Assembly: GCA_963720765.1 (NCBI GenBank)
Contig: CAVRGS010000006.1
Coordinates: forward strand, 34,803-98,802
Reading direction: 5' to 3'
Length of the DNA stretch: 64,000 bases
Origin: DASUAS01 sp963720765
Lineage (GTDB): Bacteria; Actinomycetota; Acidimicrobiia; IMCC26256; DASPTH01
The position numbers and the translations under genes were made by a program. Shown here piece after piece: positions 1 to 9,023 of the stretch. Position 1 is the stretch's first letter, and every line of letters begins with the position of its first letter. A model generated the notes under the pieces. It was not told the DNA's origin. It saw only the letters and a list, made by a program, of their open reading frames with translations, and did no database searches.

Positions 1-24
1 GAGTCCCGTGGACGAGACGCGCGG

Positions 25-663
25 ATGACCCGACCTGCCATCTCCGGCTACCCGGTGAACCTCGTCGTCGCCGGCCGACGCTGTGTGGTGGTGGGCGCGG
101 GACGCATCGCCGCCCGCAAGATCGAGGCCATCCTCGCCGCGGGGGCACACGTCGAGGTGATCGCGGTCGAAGCCGGCGACGAGGTGCGAGCGTGGGCCGA
201 CGAAGGGCGCCTCACCCTCACCGAGCGGGCGTTCACGCCGGCCGACCTCGACGGCGCCTGGCTGGCCACCACCGCCACCGGTGTGCCCGCGGTCGACCGC
301 TCGGTGTTCGAGGCGGGCGAGGCCCGCCGGGTGTGGGTGAACTCGGCCGACGACCCCACGAACTGCTCCTTCACCCTCACGTCGGTGGTGCGCCAGGGCG
401 ATCTGGTGGTGACCATCGGCACCGGGGGCCGCAGTCCCGCCCTCGCCACGTGGCTCCGCCGGCGCCTGGGTGAAGAGCTGGGCCCGGAGTACGCGACACT
501 GTTGGACGTGTTGTCGGAAGCCCGGGAAGCGCTGCGGGCCGAGGGACGTTCGAGCGAAGAACCCGATTGGCAGTCGGCCCTCGATTCCGGCATGCTCGAC
601 CTGATCCGGGCCGGGAACGTGGAAGAAGCCAAGGAGATCCTCCGGGCATGTCTCTGGTCGTAG
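25..663 (+). CDS. Precorrin-2 dehydrogenase / sirohydrochlorin ferrochelatase-type protein
   Basis: A 212-aa protein resembling the N-terminal half of CysG (Met8/SirC type), which oxidises precorrin-2 with NAD and leads to siroheme. The Rossmann motif VVVGAGRIAARK lies near residue 20. The family block N-x-DDP-x-NCSFT (DDPTNCSF) lies near residue 110, followed by a helical dimerisation region. It lacks a methyltransferase domain, which the cobA-hemD gene two genes downstream could supply. The ATG is the first in the window and hemA starts inside its 3' end, so this is the first visible gene of the tetrapyrrole operon. Upstream genes may be cut off by the window edge. Confidence 0.88.
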   Translation: MTRPAISGYPVNLVVAGRRCVVVGAGRIAARKIEAILAAGAHVEVIAVEAGDEVRAWADEGRLTLTERAFTPADLDGAWLATTATGVPAVDRSVFEAGEARRVWVNSADDPTNCSFTLTSVVRQGDLVVTIGTGGRSPALATWLRRRLGEELGPEYATLLDVLSEAREALRAEGRSSEEPDWQSALDSGMLDLIRAGNVEEAKEILRACLWS

Positions 664-1934
664 TCGGTCTGAACCACCGCACCGTGCCGGTCGGGCTCCT
701 CGAACGGCTGACGGTCGCGCCCGAAGCCCTGCCGAAGGCGCTGCAGTCGCTCGGCAGCGCCGAGCACCTCGCCGAGGTGGTGCTGCTGTCCACGTGCAAC
801 CGCACCGAGGTCTACGCCAAGGCCACGTTGTTCCACCCGGCGATGCAGGAGGTGCGCGACTTCCTCGCCGACTCGTCGGGCGTCGACCCCGACGAGTTCT
901 CCGACCTGATGTACACGTACCACGACGACGCCGCGGTGGCGCACCTCTTCGGGGTGGCTGCGGGCCTCGATTCGATGATCATCGGCGAGGGTGAGATCCT
1001 CGGCCAGGTGCGCGAGGCGTGGAACGCGGCCGAACACGAGTCGGCCAGCGGGCCGTGGCTGTCACGCACGTTCCGCCACGCGGTGGAGGTGGGCAAGCGG
1101 GCGCGCACCGAGACCGCCATCGGCCGTCACGCGGTGTCGGTGTCGTCGGCCGCGGTTGCGCTCGCCACCAGCCGGCTGGGATCGCTCGACGACCGCCGCG
1201 TCCTCGTGCTGGGCGCGGGGAGCATGGGCGAGGGCATGGCCCTGGCGCTCGCCGGTGCGGGCGTGCAGGAGATCGTGGTTGCGAACCGCACCGCCGAGAA
1301 GGCCCACGAGCTCGCGACGCGCGTCGGCGGGCGCGCCATCACCCTCGACGAGATCCCCGACGCGCTCGTCGCGTGCGACGTGCTGCTCGCGTCCACCGGC
1401 GCGCAGGACCTGCTCGTGGAGCGCAGCGCGATCGAATCGGTGATGGCTGCGCGCTCCGGCCGCGCGCTCCTCGTCGTCGACATCGGCGTCCCCCGCAACA
1501 TCGACCCCGGTGCGGGCGAGGTCTTCGGCGTGACCCTGCTCGACATCGACGACCTCCGCGCGTTCGGTGAGCAGTCGCTCGCGCAGCGGCGCCAGGAGAT
1601 CGGGCACGTGCGCGAGATCATCGCCGAGGAGCTCGATCGACACCGCATGGATCGCACCGCGCGCGAGGTCGCGCCGATCATCACCGCGCTGCGCGCCCAC
1701 GTCGACGACGTGCGCGCGTTGGAGCTCGAACGCCACCGGGCCAAGCTCGACGCCCTCGAACCCGCGGCACGCGACGCGGTCGAGCAGCTCACCCGCAGCA
1801 TCGTCAACAAGGTGCTGCACGAACCGACGGTGCGGGTGAAGGACGCCGCCGGTTCGGCGCGGGGCGAGCTCTACGCCGACGCCATCGTCGAGCTCTTCGG
1901 ACTCGACGTCGACGTCGCCGATCCCGACCACTGA
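648..1934 (+). CDS. hemA: Glutamyl-tRNA reductase
   Basis: A 428-aa NADPH-dependent reductase of glutamyl-tRNA to glutamate-1-semialdehyde, the first step of C5-pathway tetrapyrrole synthesis. The N-terminus MSLVVVGLNHRT is diagnostic. The catalytic cysteine is Cys50 in LSTCNRTEVYA, the NADP fold shows VLGAGSMGEGMA, and a C-terminal dimerisation helix follows. A longer in-frame reading exists, but homology begins exactly at the ATG at 648, so the gene overlaps the preceding gene by 16 nt. Its stop overlaps the hemC start as TGATG, implying translational coupling. Confidence 0.97.
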   Translation: MSLVVVGLNHRTVPVGLLERLTVAPEALPKALQSLGSAEHLAEVVLLSTCNRTEVYAKATLFHPAMQEVRDFLADSSGVDPDEFSDLMYTYHDDAAVAHLFGVAAGLDSMIIGEGEILGQVREAWNAAEHESASGPWLSRTFRHAVEVGKRARTETAIGRHAVSVSSAAVALATSRLGSLDDRRVLVLGAGSMGEGMALALAGAGVQEIVVANRTAEKAHELATRVGGRAITLDEIPDALVACDVLLASTGAQDLLVERSAIESVMAARSGRALLVVDIGVPRNIDPGAGEVFGVTLLDIDDLRAFGEQSLAQRRQEIGHVREIIAEELDRHRMDRTAREVAPIITALRAHVDDVRALELERHRAKLDALEPAARDAVEQLTRSIVNKVLHEPTVRVKDAAGSARGELYADAIVELFGLDVDVADPDH

Positions 1935-2842
1935 TGCCCCGCCCGCTGCGCGTGGCCACGCGCGGCAGCGAGCTGGCACGGTGGCAGGCACACCGGGTGG
2001 CGACGCTGCTCGGCGCCGGCACCGAACTGGTCGTGGTGTCCACCGCCGGCGACCAGCGGACCGACATCCCCATCCACGCGGTGGGTGGTACCGGCATCTT
2101 CGTGAAGGAGGTGCAGCAGGCGGTGCTCGACGGGCGCGCCGACGTCGCGGTGCACTCGGCCAAGGACCTCCCCGCGTCGGACAACCCCGAGGGGCTCGTG
2201 ATCGCGGCGGTCCCCGAGCGCGCCGATCCTCGGGACGCGCTCGTGGGTGCGAGCCTCGATGCGCTGCCCGCGGGTGCGCGCGTGGCGACCGGCTCGGTGC
2301 GCCGACGCGCGCAGCTCGCGTCGCTGCGACCCGACCTCACCTTTGCCGAGCTGCGCGGCAACATCGCCACCCGGCTCGGGCGCGCGGCCGACTACGACGC
2401 GATCGTCGTCGCAGCCGCGGCGCTGGTGCGCCTCGGGCTCACCGACCAGGTCGACGAATACCTCGAGCCGTCGGTGCTGCTCCCCCAGGTGGGACAGGGT
2501 GCGCTGGCGGTCGAGTGCCGGACCGACGACGACGAGACGCTCGCCCGCGTCGTCGCCATCGACGACCGGCGTGTTCACATGGCTCTGGCCGCCGAGCGCG
2601 CGTACCTTGCCGAGCTCGGCGGCGGGTGCGACCTGCCGTGCGGCGCGCTGGCAGACGTCGACGGCGACGAGATCACGATCGAGGCGCTGCTGGCAGCGAC
2701 CGACGGCCACGTCGTGCTGCGCGCGACGGCCCGCGCCAGCGACCCCGTCGTCGCCGGGCGCGCCGTCGCGGCCGAGCTGATGGGACACGGCGGTCGCTCA
2801 CTCCTCGAGGACAGCTCGTTGCTCGCGGGCGGCGCGCCATGA
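1934..2842 (+). CDS. hemC: Porphobilinogen deaminase (hydroxymethylbilane synthase)
   Basis: A 302-aa enzyme that polymerises four porphobilinogens into hydroxymethylbilane. It opens with LRVATRGSELARWQA and carries the central HSAKDLP block and RRRAQL. The dipyrromethane cofactor cysteine is in GGGCDLPCGA at about residue 232. Size and order are typical. It overlaps hemA by one base and the next gene by an ATGA junction, so it belongs to a tightly coupled operon. Confidence 0.97.
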   Translation: MPRPLRVATRGSELARWQAHRVATLLGAGTELVVVSTAGDQRTDIPIHAVGGTGIFVKEVQQAVLDGRADVAVHSAKDLPASDNPEGLVIAAVPERADPRDALVGASLDALPAGARVATGSVRRRAQLASLRPDLTFAELRGNIATRLGRAADYDAIVVAAAALVRLGLTDQVDEYLEPSVLLPQVGQGALAVECRTDDDETLARVVAIDDRRVHMALAAERAYLAELGGGCDLPCGALADVDGDEITIEALLAATDGHVVLRATARASDPVVAGRAVAAELMGHGGRSLLEDSSLLAGGAP

Positions 2843-4317
2843 CCGTCCACCTCGTGGGCGCGGGCCCCGGTGATCCGGGACTCCTCACCGTGCGCGGCGC
2901 CGAGCTGCTGCGGCGCGCCGACGTGGTCGTGTACGACCGCCTCGCCTCGCCGGCGCTGCTCGCGCTCGCACCGGACGGCGCCGAGCTGATCGCGGCGGGC
3001 AAGTCACCGGGCGATGTCGACCTCACCCAGGACCAGACCAACCAGCTGCTCGTCGAGAAAGGCCGGCGCGCGGGGTGCGTGGTGCGACTCAAGGGCGGCG
3101 ACCCGTTCGTGTTCGGGCGCGGTGGCGAGGAGGCGGAGGCCCTGGCGGCAGCCGGGGTCCCGTTCGAGGTGGTGCCCGGCATCACCAGCGCGATCGGGGC
3201 CGCGGCCTACGCCGGCATCCCGGTCACGCACCGCGGCGTGTCGACCCACTTCACCGTGGTCACCGGGCACGAGGACCCGACCAAGGACACCACCGACGTC
3301 GACTGGGCCGCGCTGGCGCGCGCCGGCGGCACCCTCGTGATCCTGATGGGCGCGGGGCGCATCGGCGAGATCGCCCGTCGCCTGATCGAGGGAGGGCGGG
3401 CGCCCGACACGCCGGTCGCCGCGGTCCGCAACGGCACCCGCGCCAACCAGACGACGGTCCGGGCGACGCTGGCCACGATCGCCGACGCGGGGGTGAAGGC
3501 GCCGAGCGCGATCGTCGTCGGTGGCGTCGCCGCCCTCGACCTCTCGTGGTTCGAGGCGCGCCCCCTGTTCGGTCGCACGGTGGTGGTCACCCGGGCGCGG
3601 GAGCAGGCGAGCGGCCTGCGGCTCCGCCTCGAGGAGCTCGGCGCCGAGGTGCTGGAGCTCCCCGCCATCGAGATCGCGCCCATCGACGTGACCGTGCCCG
3701 ATCTCACCGCCTACGAGTGGCTGGTCTTCACGTCGCCCAACGGCGTGCGCGCGTTCTTCCACGACGGCCTCACCCCCGCGGGGCTCGACGCCCGCGCGCT
3801 GGCGGGCCTGCGCCTCGCCGCCATCGGCCCGGGCACCGCGCACGCGCTCACCACCCGCGGTCTCCGCACCGACCTGCTGCCCGAGCGCTTCGTCGCCGAG
3901 TCGCTGCTCGAGGCGTTCCCGCCGCCTTCGGCACCTGGGGCGCGCGTCCTGTTGGCGCGGGCCGAGGTGGCGCGGGACATCCTCCCCGAAGGACTCGCCG
4001 AGCGCGGCTACGAGGTCGACGTGCTCCCCGTGTACCGCACCCGACCGGCCACGCCCGATCCCGCGTTGGTGAAGCGAGTCGCCGAGGGTCGGTTCGACGC
4101 GGTGACGTTCACGTCGTCCTCGACCGTCGACAACTTCTGCGCCCAGATCGACCCGCGGCCCGACCCGTTCCCGATGGTCGTCTCCATCGGCCCCGTCACC
4201 TCCGCCACCGCCACCGAGCGCGGCCTGCGCGTCGACGCCGAAGCCGATCCCCACACCATCGACGGCCTCGTCACCACCCTCCTCCACGCTTTCGGCGCCC
4301 CGACGGCGTCACTGTGA
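2839..4317 (+). CDS. cobA-hemD: Fused uroporphyrinogen-III C-methyltransferase / uroporphyrinogen-III synthase
   Basis: A 492-aa two-domain protein. Residues 1 to about 240 are a SAM-dependent uroporphyrinogen-III methyltransferase: VHLVGAGPGDPGLLT at the start, VVYDRLAS, then RLKGGDPFVFGRGGEE. Residues from about 250 to the end are a HemD-type cyclising synthase with TRAREQASGL, FTSPNGVRAFF and VTFTSSSTVDNF. The fusion is known from actinobacteria and directs uroporphyrinogen III to siroheme or heme. The ATG at 2839 overlaps the hemC stop (ATGA). The last codons lie inside the hairpin at 4294-4332. Confidence 0.96.
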   Translation: MTVHLVGAGPGDPGLLTVRGAELLRRADVVVYDRLASPALLALAPDGAELIAAGKSPGDVDLTQDQTNQLLVEKGRRAGCVVRLKGGDPFVFGRGGEEAEALAAAGVPFEVVPGITSAIGAAAYAGIPVTHRGVSTHFTVVTGHEDPTKDTTDVDWAALARAGGTLVILMGAGRIGEIARRLIEGGRAPDTPVAAVRNGTRANQTTVRATLATIADAGVKAPSAIVVGGVAALDLSWFEARPLFGRTVVVTRAREQASGLRLRLEELGAEVLELPAIEIAPIDVTVPDLTAYEWLVFTSPNGVRAFFHDGLTPAGLDARALAGLRLAAIGPGTAHALTTRGLRTDLLPERFVAESLLEAFPPPSAPGARVLLARAEVARDILPEGLAERGYEVDVLPVYRTRPATPDPALVKRVAEGRFDAVTFTSSSTVDNFCAQIDPRPDPFPMVVSIGPVTSATATERGLRVDAEADPHTIDGLVTTLLHAFGAPTASL

Positions 4318-4332
4318 CGGCGTCGGGGCGCC
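4294..4332 (+). terminator. Long GC-rich inverted repeat overlapping the cobA-hemD stop codon
   Basis: Two 19-nt arms (4294-4312 and 4314-4332) are complementary with one mismatch around a 1-nt centre, so the real loop must use the inner pairs. The cobA-hemD stop codon lies inside the structure. No U-tract follows (aaaacaga). It probably separates hemACD from hemB, which has its own -10 box immediately downstream. Termination or mRNA 3'-end protection is inferred. Confidence 0.6.
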
Positions 4333-4346
4333 AAAACAGAGGGGGG

Positions 4347-4352
4347 TAGCCT
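4347..4352 (+). promoter_or_regulatory. Leaderless-type -10 box of hemB (TAGCCT)
   Basis: TAGCCT fits actinobacterial TAnnnT and stands 7 nt before the hemB GTG, which has no Shine-Dalgarno sequence. A G-run precedes it. The same hairpin, G-run and TAGCCTGG layout occurs before the HIT gene at 24898-24960. Confidence 0.6.
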
Positions 4353-4359
4353 GGTTGGC

Positions 4360-5337
4360 GTGACGTTTCCTGCTCGGCGCATGCGCCGGCTGCGCCGCAC
4401 GCCCGCGATGCGGCGGCTGGTGGCCGAGGCCCGGTTGTCGGTCGACGACCTGGTCGCGCCGCTGTTCGTGAAGGAAGGCCTCGACGCGCCGGAGCCCATC
4501 GGGTCGATGCCGGGCGTCGTGCAGCACACCCAGGAGAGCCTGCGCAAGGAGGTGCGGGCGCTGGCCGACCTCGGCGTGCCCGCGGTGATCCTCTTCGGCG
4601 TGCCCGCGACCAAGGACGCCCGCGGCTCGGGCGCCGACGACCCCGACGGCGTGGTGCAGGTCGCGCTGCGCAACCTGCGCGACGAGGTGGGCGACTCGCT
4701 CGTGCTCATGGCCGACGACTGCCTCGACGAGTACACCGACCACGGCCACTGCGGGCTGCTCACCGACTCGGGCGAGGTCGACAACGACTCCACCCTGGAG
4801 CGGTACGCGTCGATCGCCATCGCCCAGGCCTCCGCCGGGGCCGACGTGATCGCGCCGTCGGGGATGATGGACGGCCAGGTCGGTGCCATCCGCGACGCAC
4901 TCGACGAGACCGCGAACGCCGACGCCGGCATCCTCGCCTACGCGGCGAAGTACGCGTCGGCGCTGTACGGACCGTTCCGCGACGCGGCCGAGTGCGCGCC
5001 GCAGTTCGGCGACCGGCGCGGCTACCAGATGGACCCGCCCAACGCCCGCGAGGCGCTCGACGAGACGGCGCTCGACGTCGCCGAGGGCGCCGACATGGTG
5101 ATGGTCAAGCCCGCGCTGCCGTACCTCGACGTCGTGCGCGCGCTGCGCGACTCGTTCGACGTCCCGGTGGCGGCGTACCACGTGAGTGGCGAGTACGCGA
5201 TGCTCAAGGCCGCGGCCCAGCACGGTTGGCTCGACGGCGACGCCGCCGCGCTCGAGATGCTCACGTCGATCAAGCGCGCCGGCGCCGACTTCGTGCTCAC
5301 CTACTTCGCACGCGAGCTCGCCGAACGTCTCTCGTGA
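4360..5337 (+). CDS. hemB: Delta-aminolevulinic acid dehydratase (porphobilinogen synthase)
   Basis: A 325-aa enzyme condensing two 5-aminolevulinates into porphobilinogen. It shows RPRRLRR-type N-terminal basic sequence, the metal-site block DDCLDEYTDHGHCG (Cys-Asp-Cys rather than three cysteines), AAKYASALYGPFRDA with the first active-site lysine, and MVKPALPYLDVV with the Schiff-base lysine. The GTG at 4360 is chosen because it lies 7 nt after the TAGCCT box. The stop overlaps the hemL GTG (GTGA), coupling the two genes. Confidence 0.97.
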   Translation: MTFPARRMRRLRRTPAMRRLVAEARLSVDDLVAPLFVKEGLDAPEPIGSMPGVVQHTQESLRKEVRALADLGVPAVILFGVPATKDARGSGADDPDGVVQVALRNLRDEVGDSLVLMADDCLDEYTDHGHCGLLTDSGEVDNDSTLERYASIAIAQASAGADVIAPSGMMDGQVGAIRDALDETANADAGILAYAAKYASALYGPFRDAAECAPQFGDRRGYQMDPPNAREALDETALDVAEGADMVMVKPALPYLDVVRALRDSFDVPVAAYHVSGEYAMLKAAAQHGWLDGDAAALEMLTSIKRAGADFVLTYFARELAERLS

Positions 5338-6602
5338 GCGCTCCTTCCGGGAGCGAACTGTTCGATCGCGCGCGGGCACGCATCCCGGGAGGCGTCGACT
5401 CGCCGGTGCGTTCGTTCGCGTCGGTCGGGGGTCAGCCGTTCTTCGTCGCACGCGCCGATGGTCCGTACCTGTTCGACACCGACGGCAACCGATACGTCGA
5501 CTACGTGCAGTCGTGGGGCGCGTCGATCCTCGGTCACGCGCATCCGGCGGTCGTCGACGCCGTGCAGCGCGCCGCGGCCGAGGGGACGTCGTACGGCGCG
5601 CCCACCGAACGCGAGGTCGAACTGGCCGAAGCCATCGCCGCACGCGTGCCGTCGGTCGACAAGGTGCGCCTGGTGTCGTCGGGCACCGAAGCCGCGATGA
5701 CCGCGGTGCGGCTCGCCCGCGGCGTCACCGGCCGCGCCAGGATCCTCAAGTTCGCAGGCTGCTACCACGGTCACGTCGACGCCCTGCTCGTGGCCGCCGG
5801 CAGCGGCGTCGCCACCCTCGGCCTCCCGGGCTCGGCCGGCGTCACCGAGGGCACCGTGGCCGACACGGTGGTCGTTCCCTACAACGACGACGCCGCGCTC
5901 GACGCCGCCTTCGACCGCTACGGGTCGGAGCTGGCGGCGGTGATCGTGGAACCGGTCGCCGCCAACATGGGCCTCGTCCCGCCGATCGACGGCTTCCTCA
6001 CCCGCCTGCACGACCGCTGCACGACCGCCGGCGCACTCCTGATCTGCGACGAGGTGATCACCGGCTTCCGCCTCGGCTCCGCCGGCGCACAGGGCCGCTA
6101 CGGCATCACGCCCGACCTCTCGATGTTCGGCAAGGTCGTCGGCGGCGGCCTTCCGCTCGCCGCGGTCGCCGGCACCGCCGAGGTCATGGACCACCTCGCC
6201 CCCCTCGGCCCCGTGTACCAAGCCGGCACCCTGAGCGGCAACCCACTCGCCACCGCCGCCGGCCTCGCCGTCCTCGCCGAGCTCACCGACGAGCGCTACG
6301 CGACGCTCGAGTCCAGAGCAACACGCTTCGCCGAAGGCCTCACCAGGGCACTCCCCGAGGCCCAGGTCACCCGAGTAGGAACCCTCACCGGCCTCTTCTT
6401 CACGCCCGAGCCGGTCACCAACTACGACGAGGCTCAGAAGGCCGACCACGCCCGCTACGCCCGCCTCTTCCACCACCTGCTCGGCGCCGGCCACTTCCTC
6501 GCGCCCAGCGGCTACGAGACCCTGTTCGTCTCCCTCGCACACGCCGACGAACAGATCGACGAGACCGTGGCGGCCGCGCAGCATTTCAGCGACGGCGCCT
6601 AG
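5334..6602 (+). CDS. hemL: Glutamate-1-semialdehyde 2,1-aminomutase
   Basis: A 422-aa PLP enzyme converting glutamate-1-semialdehyde into 5-aminolevulinate, the step after HemA. It has SELFDRARARIPGGVDSPVR at the N-terminus, SSGTEAAMTA, the cofactor aspartate block ICDEVITGFR, and the PLP lysine in MFGKVVGGGLPLAA. The GTG at 5334 overlaps the hemB stop. A longer in-frame extension upstream is only hemB read out of frame. hemL closes the operon. Confidence 0.97.
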   Translation: MSAPSGSELFDRARARIPGGVDSPVRSFASVGGQPFFVARADGPYLFDTDGNRYVDYVQSWGASILGHAHPAVVDAVQRAAAEGTSYGAPTEREVELAEAIAARVPSVDKVRLVSSGTEAAMTAVRLARGVTGRARILKFAGCYHGHVDALLVAAGSGVATLGLPGSAGVTEGTVADTVVVPYNDDAALDAAFDRYGSELAAVIVEPVAANMGLVPPIDGFLTRLHDRCTTAGALLICDEVITGFRLGSAGAQGRYGITPDLSMFGKVVGGGLPLAAVAGTAEVMDHLAPLGPVYQAGTLSGNPLATAAGLAVLAELTDERYATLESRATRFAEGLTRALPEAQVTRVGTLTGLFFTPEPVTNYDEAQKADHARYARLFHHLLGAGHFLAPSGYETLFVSLAHADEQIDETVAAAQHFSDGA

Positions 6603-6620
6603 CGCCGCGTCACCCGAGTG

Positions 6621-6869
6621 CTACTGCGCGTCGTCGTCCTGTGGCAACCGGTTCCGGCGCACACGGTCCATGAAGAACAGCGCGCTGCCGATGCTCACGA
6701 TCACGACGACCATGATCACGAAGGCGAGGCCTCCGGAGCCGTCACCCTCTTTCCCGGCGTCGACCAGCTGCTGCGCGCCCGCAGGCACCGCCAGCGCGAG
6801 CAACGCGCCGACCGTGCAGAGCGCGACACCGAGGATCGAACGGAGACGCCGCATCACATCCACCCTCAT
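6621..6869 (-). CDS. Small membrane protein at the end of the respiratory operon
   Basis: An 82-aa protein with an N-terminal signal-like segment ending ...PAGAQQ and a second hydrophobic segment (LAFVIMVVVIVSIGSALFF) before a basic tail. The start may instead be the ATG at 6854 (MRRLRS). It begins 2 nt after the stop of the 278-aa membrane protein gene. I do not recognise a family. Position suggests a small accessory subunit of the cytochrome complex, but nothing in the sequence proves that. Confidence 0.6.
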   Translation of the reverse strand: MRVDVMRRLRSILGVALCTVGALLALAVPAGAQQLVDAGKEGDGSGGLAFVIMVVVIVSIGSALFFMDRVRRNRLPQDDDAQ

Positions 6870-6871
6870 GA

Positions 6872-7708
6872 TCAGACCTTCGTCAGTTCGGGCTCGTCGA
6901 CCGCCGCCACCGGACGCGCGGCCTTCGCCTCCGCGGCCGCCTTCGCCTCCTGCTCGTCCTTCTCACGCCAGTGCAGCATGAGGAGCCCGAGCCCGAAGAG
7001 GAGGCCGGTGATCACCAGGACCACGAACGGAGGCAGGCGCAGGGTGCCGTAGTCGTACTTCACGACGAGGAAGCCGCGCTGGGCGTCGGCCCCGCTGGCG
7101 CACTCGGGCGGGAGCGGGGGAAGGCCGAAGGTCTGCTCCACGGTCGCGGTCTTGCAGTACTCGACCACTGCGTACTTCGTGGCGTGGTTGAACTCGCCCT
7201 TCCAGATCTGGGGGTCGCTGCCGCCGACGGTCCACGCCTGGAGGACCATGAAGTCGGTGATGCTCTCGAACTTGGCGAACCGGTTGTCGTTGGGCGTGTA
7301 CGTGACCGTCGGCGTCGACTTCTTCGTGATCAGGGCGGCGTCGACCGCGGCGTTCACGTTCGACGCGTCGGTCGACGATGCCCGGTTCGCCTTCGTGTTG
7401 GCACCGTGCACCGCGGTGGTCTTCGCCTTGGAGAGATCGCTCACGTTCTCGATCACCGACCACGACGAGACCCGCCCCTTGGGTGACTCCAGCGGCGACG
7501 CGGTGGTGAGCCAGAGGACGCTCAGGATCATCAGGAAGCCCATGAGCGACGTGAAGGTGACGAGGAAGCCCAGTCGGGCACCGACGTTGGTTCCGAGCAG
7601 CACGTAGACCGAGCCCATGAAGAGCACGATCGCGGAGATCACGACGAGGATGCCGAGGATCGTCGGGTACCAGATGCCGTTGCCGGTTTCAGCGAGGATC
7701 GATGTCAC
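6872..7708 (-). CDS. Membrane protein of the cytochrome b operon, unrecognised
   Basis: A 278-aa protein. The GTG at 7708 is chosen because it starts just after the cytochrome c stop; a longer frame would run back into that gene. Two transmembrane helices occupy about residues 12-60, a soluble part about 65-205 probably faces outside, a third helix (FVVLVITGLLFGLGLLMLHW) follows, and the tail is charged and Ala/Lys-rich. The soluble part has a Cys pair (YCKTATV and PPECASG). No cofactor motif is visible. Tight packing with the b/Rieske/c genes suggests a structural or assembly partner. Confidence 0.65.
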   Translation of the reverse strand: MTSILAETGNGIWYPTILGILVVISAIVLFMGSVYVLLGTNVGARLGFLVTFTSLMGFLMILSVLWLTTASPLESPKGRVSSWSVIENVSDLSKAKTTAVHGANTKANRASSTDASNVNAAVDAALITKKSTPTVTYTPNDNRFAKFESITDFMVLQAWTVGGSDPQIWKGEFNHATKYAVVEYCKTATVEQTFGLPPLPPECASGADAQRGFLVVKYDYGTLRLPPFVVLVITGLLFGLGLLMLHWREKDEQEAKAAAEAKAARPVAAVDEPELTKV

Positions 7709-7718
7709 AGCAGCACTC

Positions 7719-8981
7719 CTACAGCGATCGCTCGTACGCCATGATCGACTCGATGTCGGTCTTGGAGAGGACCGCACCGAAGTGCGGCATGCGTCCGGAC
7801 GAGATGCCCCGGATCCCGTACTGGTCGTTGGCGGGCACGCCGATGCCGATCCACTCCTGCAGCTGCGCTTCGCCGTTGGGCGGCGGGAACTGGTTGTTGA
7901 CGTCTCCACCGGTCAGGTTCGGGCCGTAGGCACCGCCCGCCATGATCCCGGGTGGGTTGGCCCCCGGGTCGGTGATGTCGAAGTACGACCACCCGCGGGT
8001 GTGGCAGCGCGCACAGTTGTTCATGAAGAGGATGGCGCCGTCGGAGGCGGACTGCGTGGTCTGCTGCCAGGCGAGGGCGGCCTGCAGGGTCTCCTGCTTC
8101 TGCTGGACCAGCTTGGTGTTGGTCGCCACGTCCTGCACGCCCGAGTTCGCGAGGAGCGCCTGGGCGGCGTCGAGCTCGGCCTGGGCGTCGACCACCCACT
8201 TGTCGGCCGCGGCCTGGGTCTTCGGGTCCTGGAGCTGCTTGCGCCCCACGCACGCGGCGCGGTTGTCGCAGCTCGCGACCTCCTTGCTGCCCGCGGCCTG
8301 TGCCTTGGTGGACGTGGTGGCGAGGCTCTCGACGTAGTTCACGAGGTCCTGGATGCTCTGGGCCTGGAGCGCGCCCTTCCCGGACGCGACCCCCCACGCC
8401 GGCATCGGTGTGCCCGGTCTGCCGTAGGTGATGATCTGCGTGAGCTGCGCTCGTGAGTACCGCAGGGGCGCGAGCTGCAGGCTGGGTGCGGCCCACGCGA
8501 CCTGCTTCGGCAGGCAGTACGTCGGCGTGGCGTCGGTGACCTTGGCGGTGGGATCACAACGCGGGTCACTGCTCTGCACGGTGAAGGTTGCGGTACCGCC
8601 ACCACCGTCGGTGCCGTGGCACGTCGCGCACAACAGCGACTTCGTGCTGTCGTAGGCCGGCAACTGGTCGTTGGCGAACAGCGTCGCCCCCCGCTCGACC
8701 GACCGCTCGTGGAAGCTGCTCGCGGCGGCGGTCTCCCGGAACGGCTCCCAGATGAAGTAGGCGAGCAGGCCGAGGACGACGACGACCAGCGCGATCAGCG
8801 ACACCCCCAACACGCGCTCGAGGTGGGGGCCCTCGAGCACGTCGTCATCGAAGAACGGGGTGAGGTTCTTGGGCTCCTGCTCCTTGTTGTACTTGAGCCG
8901 GAGGACGCGCACCGCGACGAAGACGAGGAACGCGACGACGAGGGCCGCGTTGAGCAAGATCAGGACGGTACGGAAGCTCAT
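7719..8981 (-). CDS. Membrane-anchored diheme cytochrome c of the b6f-type complex
   Basis: A 420-aa protein with two N-terminal transmembrane helices (VLILLNAALVVAFLVFVAVR and near residue 55) and two cytochrome c modules. The first has CATCHGTDGG with a methionine candidate in GTPMPAWG. The second has CARCHTRG with GRMPHFG. Between them lie about 120 residues rich in Ala/Gln with heptad character and a Cys pair (SCDNRAACVG). By analogy with QcrC it would pass electrons from the Rieske protein to an oxidase. No oxidase genes are in the window. The ATG at 8981 follows the Rieske gene by 42 nt. Confidence 0.88.
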   Translation of the reverse strand: MSFRTVLILLNAALVVAFLVFVAVRVLRLKYNKEQEPKNLTPFFDDDVLEGPHLERVLGVSLIALVVVVLGLLAYFIWEPFRETAAASSFHERSVERGATLFANDQLPAYDSTKSLLCATCHGTDGGGGTATFTVQSSDPRCDPTAKVTDATPTYCLPKQVAWAAPSLQLAPLRYSRAQLTQIITYGRPGTPMPAWGVASGKGALQAQSIQDLVNYVESLATTSTKAQAAGSKEVASCDNRAACVGRKQLQDPKTQAAADKWVVDAQAELDAAQALLANSGVQDVATNTKLVQQKQETLQAALAWQQTTQSASDGAILFMNNCARCHTRGWSYFDITDPGANPPGIMAGGAYGPNLTGGDVNNQFPPPNGEAQLQEWIGIGVPANDQYGIRGISSGRMPHFGAVLSKTDIESIMAYERSL

Positions 8982-9023
8982 GCGGGCCGGGCTCCAGGAC
9001 GCGCGATGGTCGAGGGGAGGGCG

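Noticed and set aside
48..1037. Long open frame on the minus strand opposite the siroheme and hemA genes
   Set aside because: Its composition is Arg/His-rich, it has no domain features, and it lies opposite two clearly conserved genes. GC-rich codon bias opens such antisense frames throughout the window.
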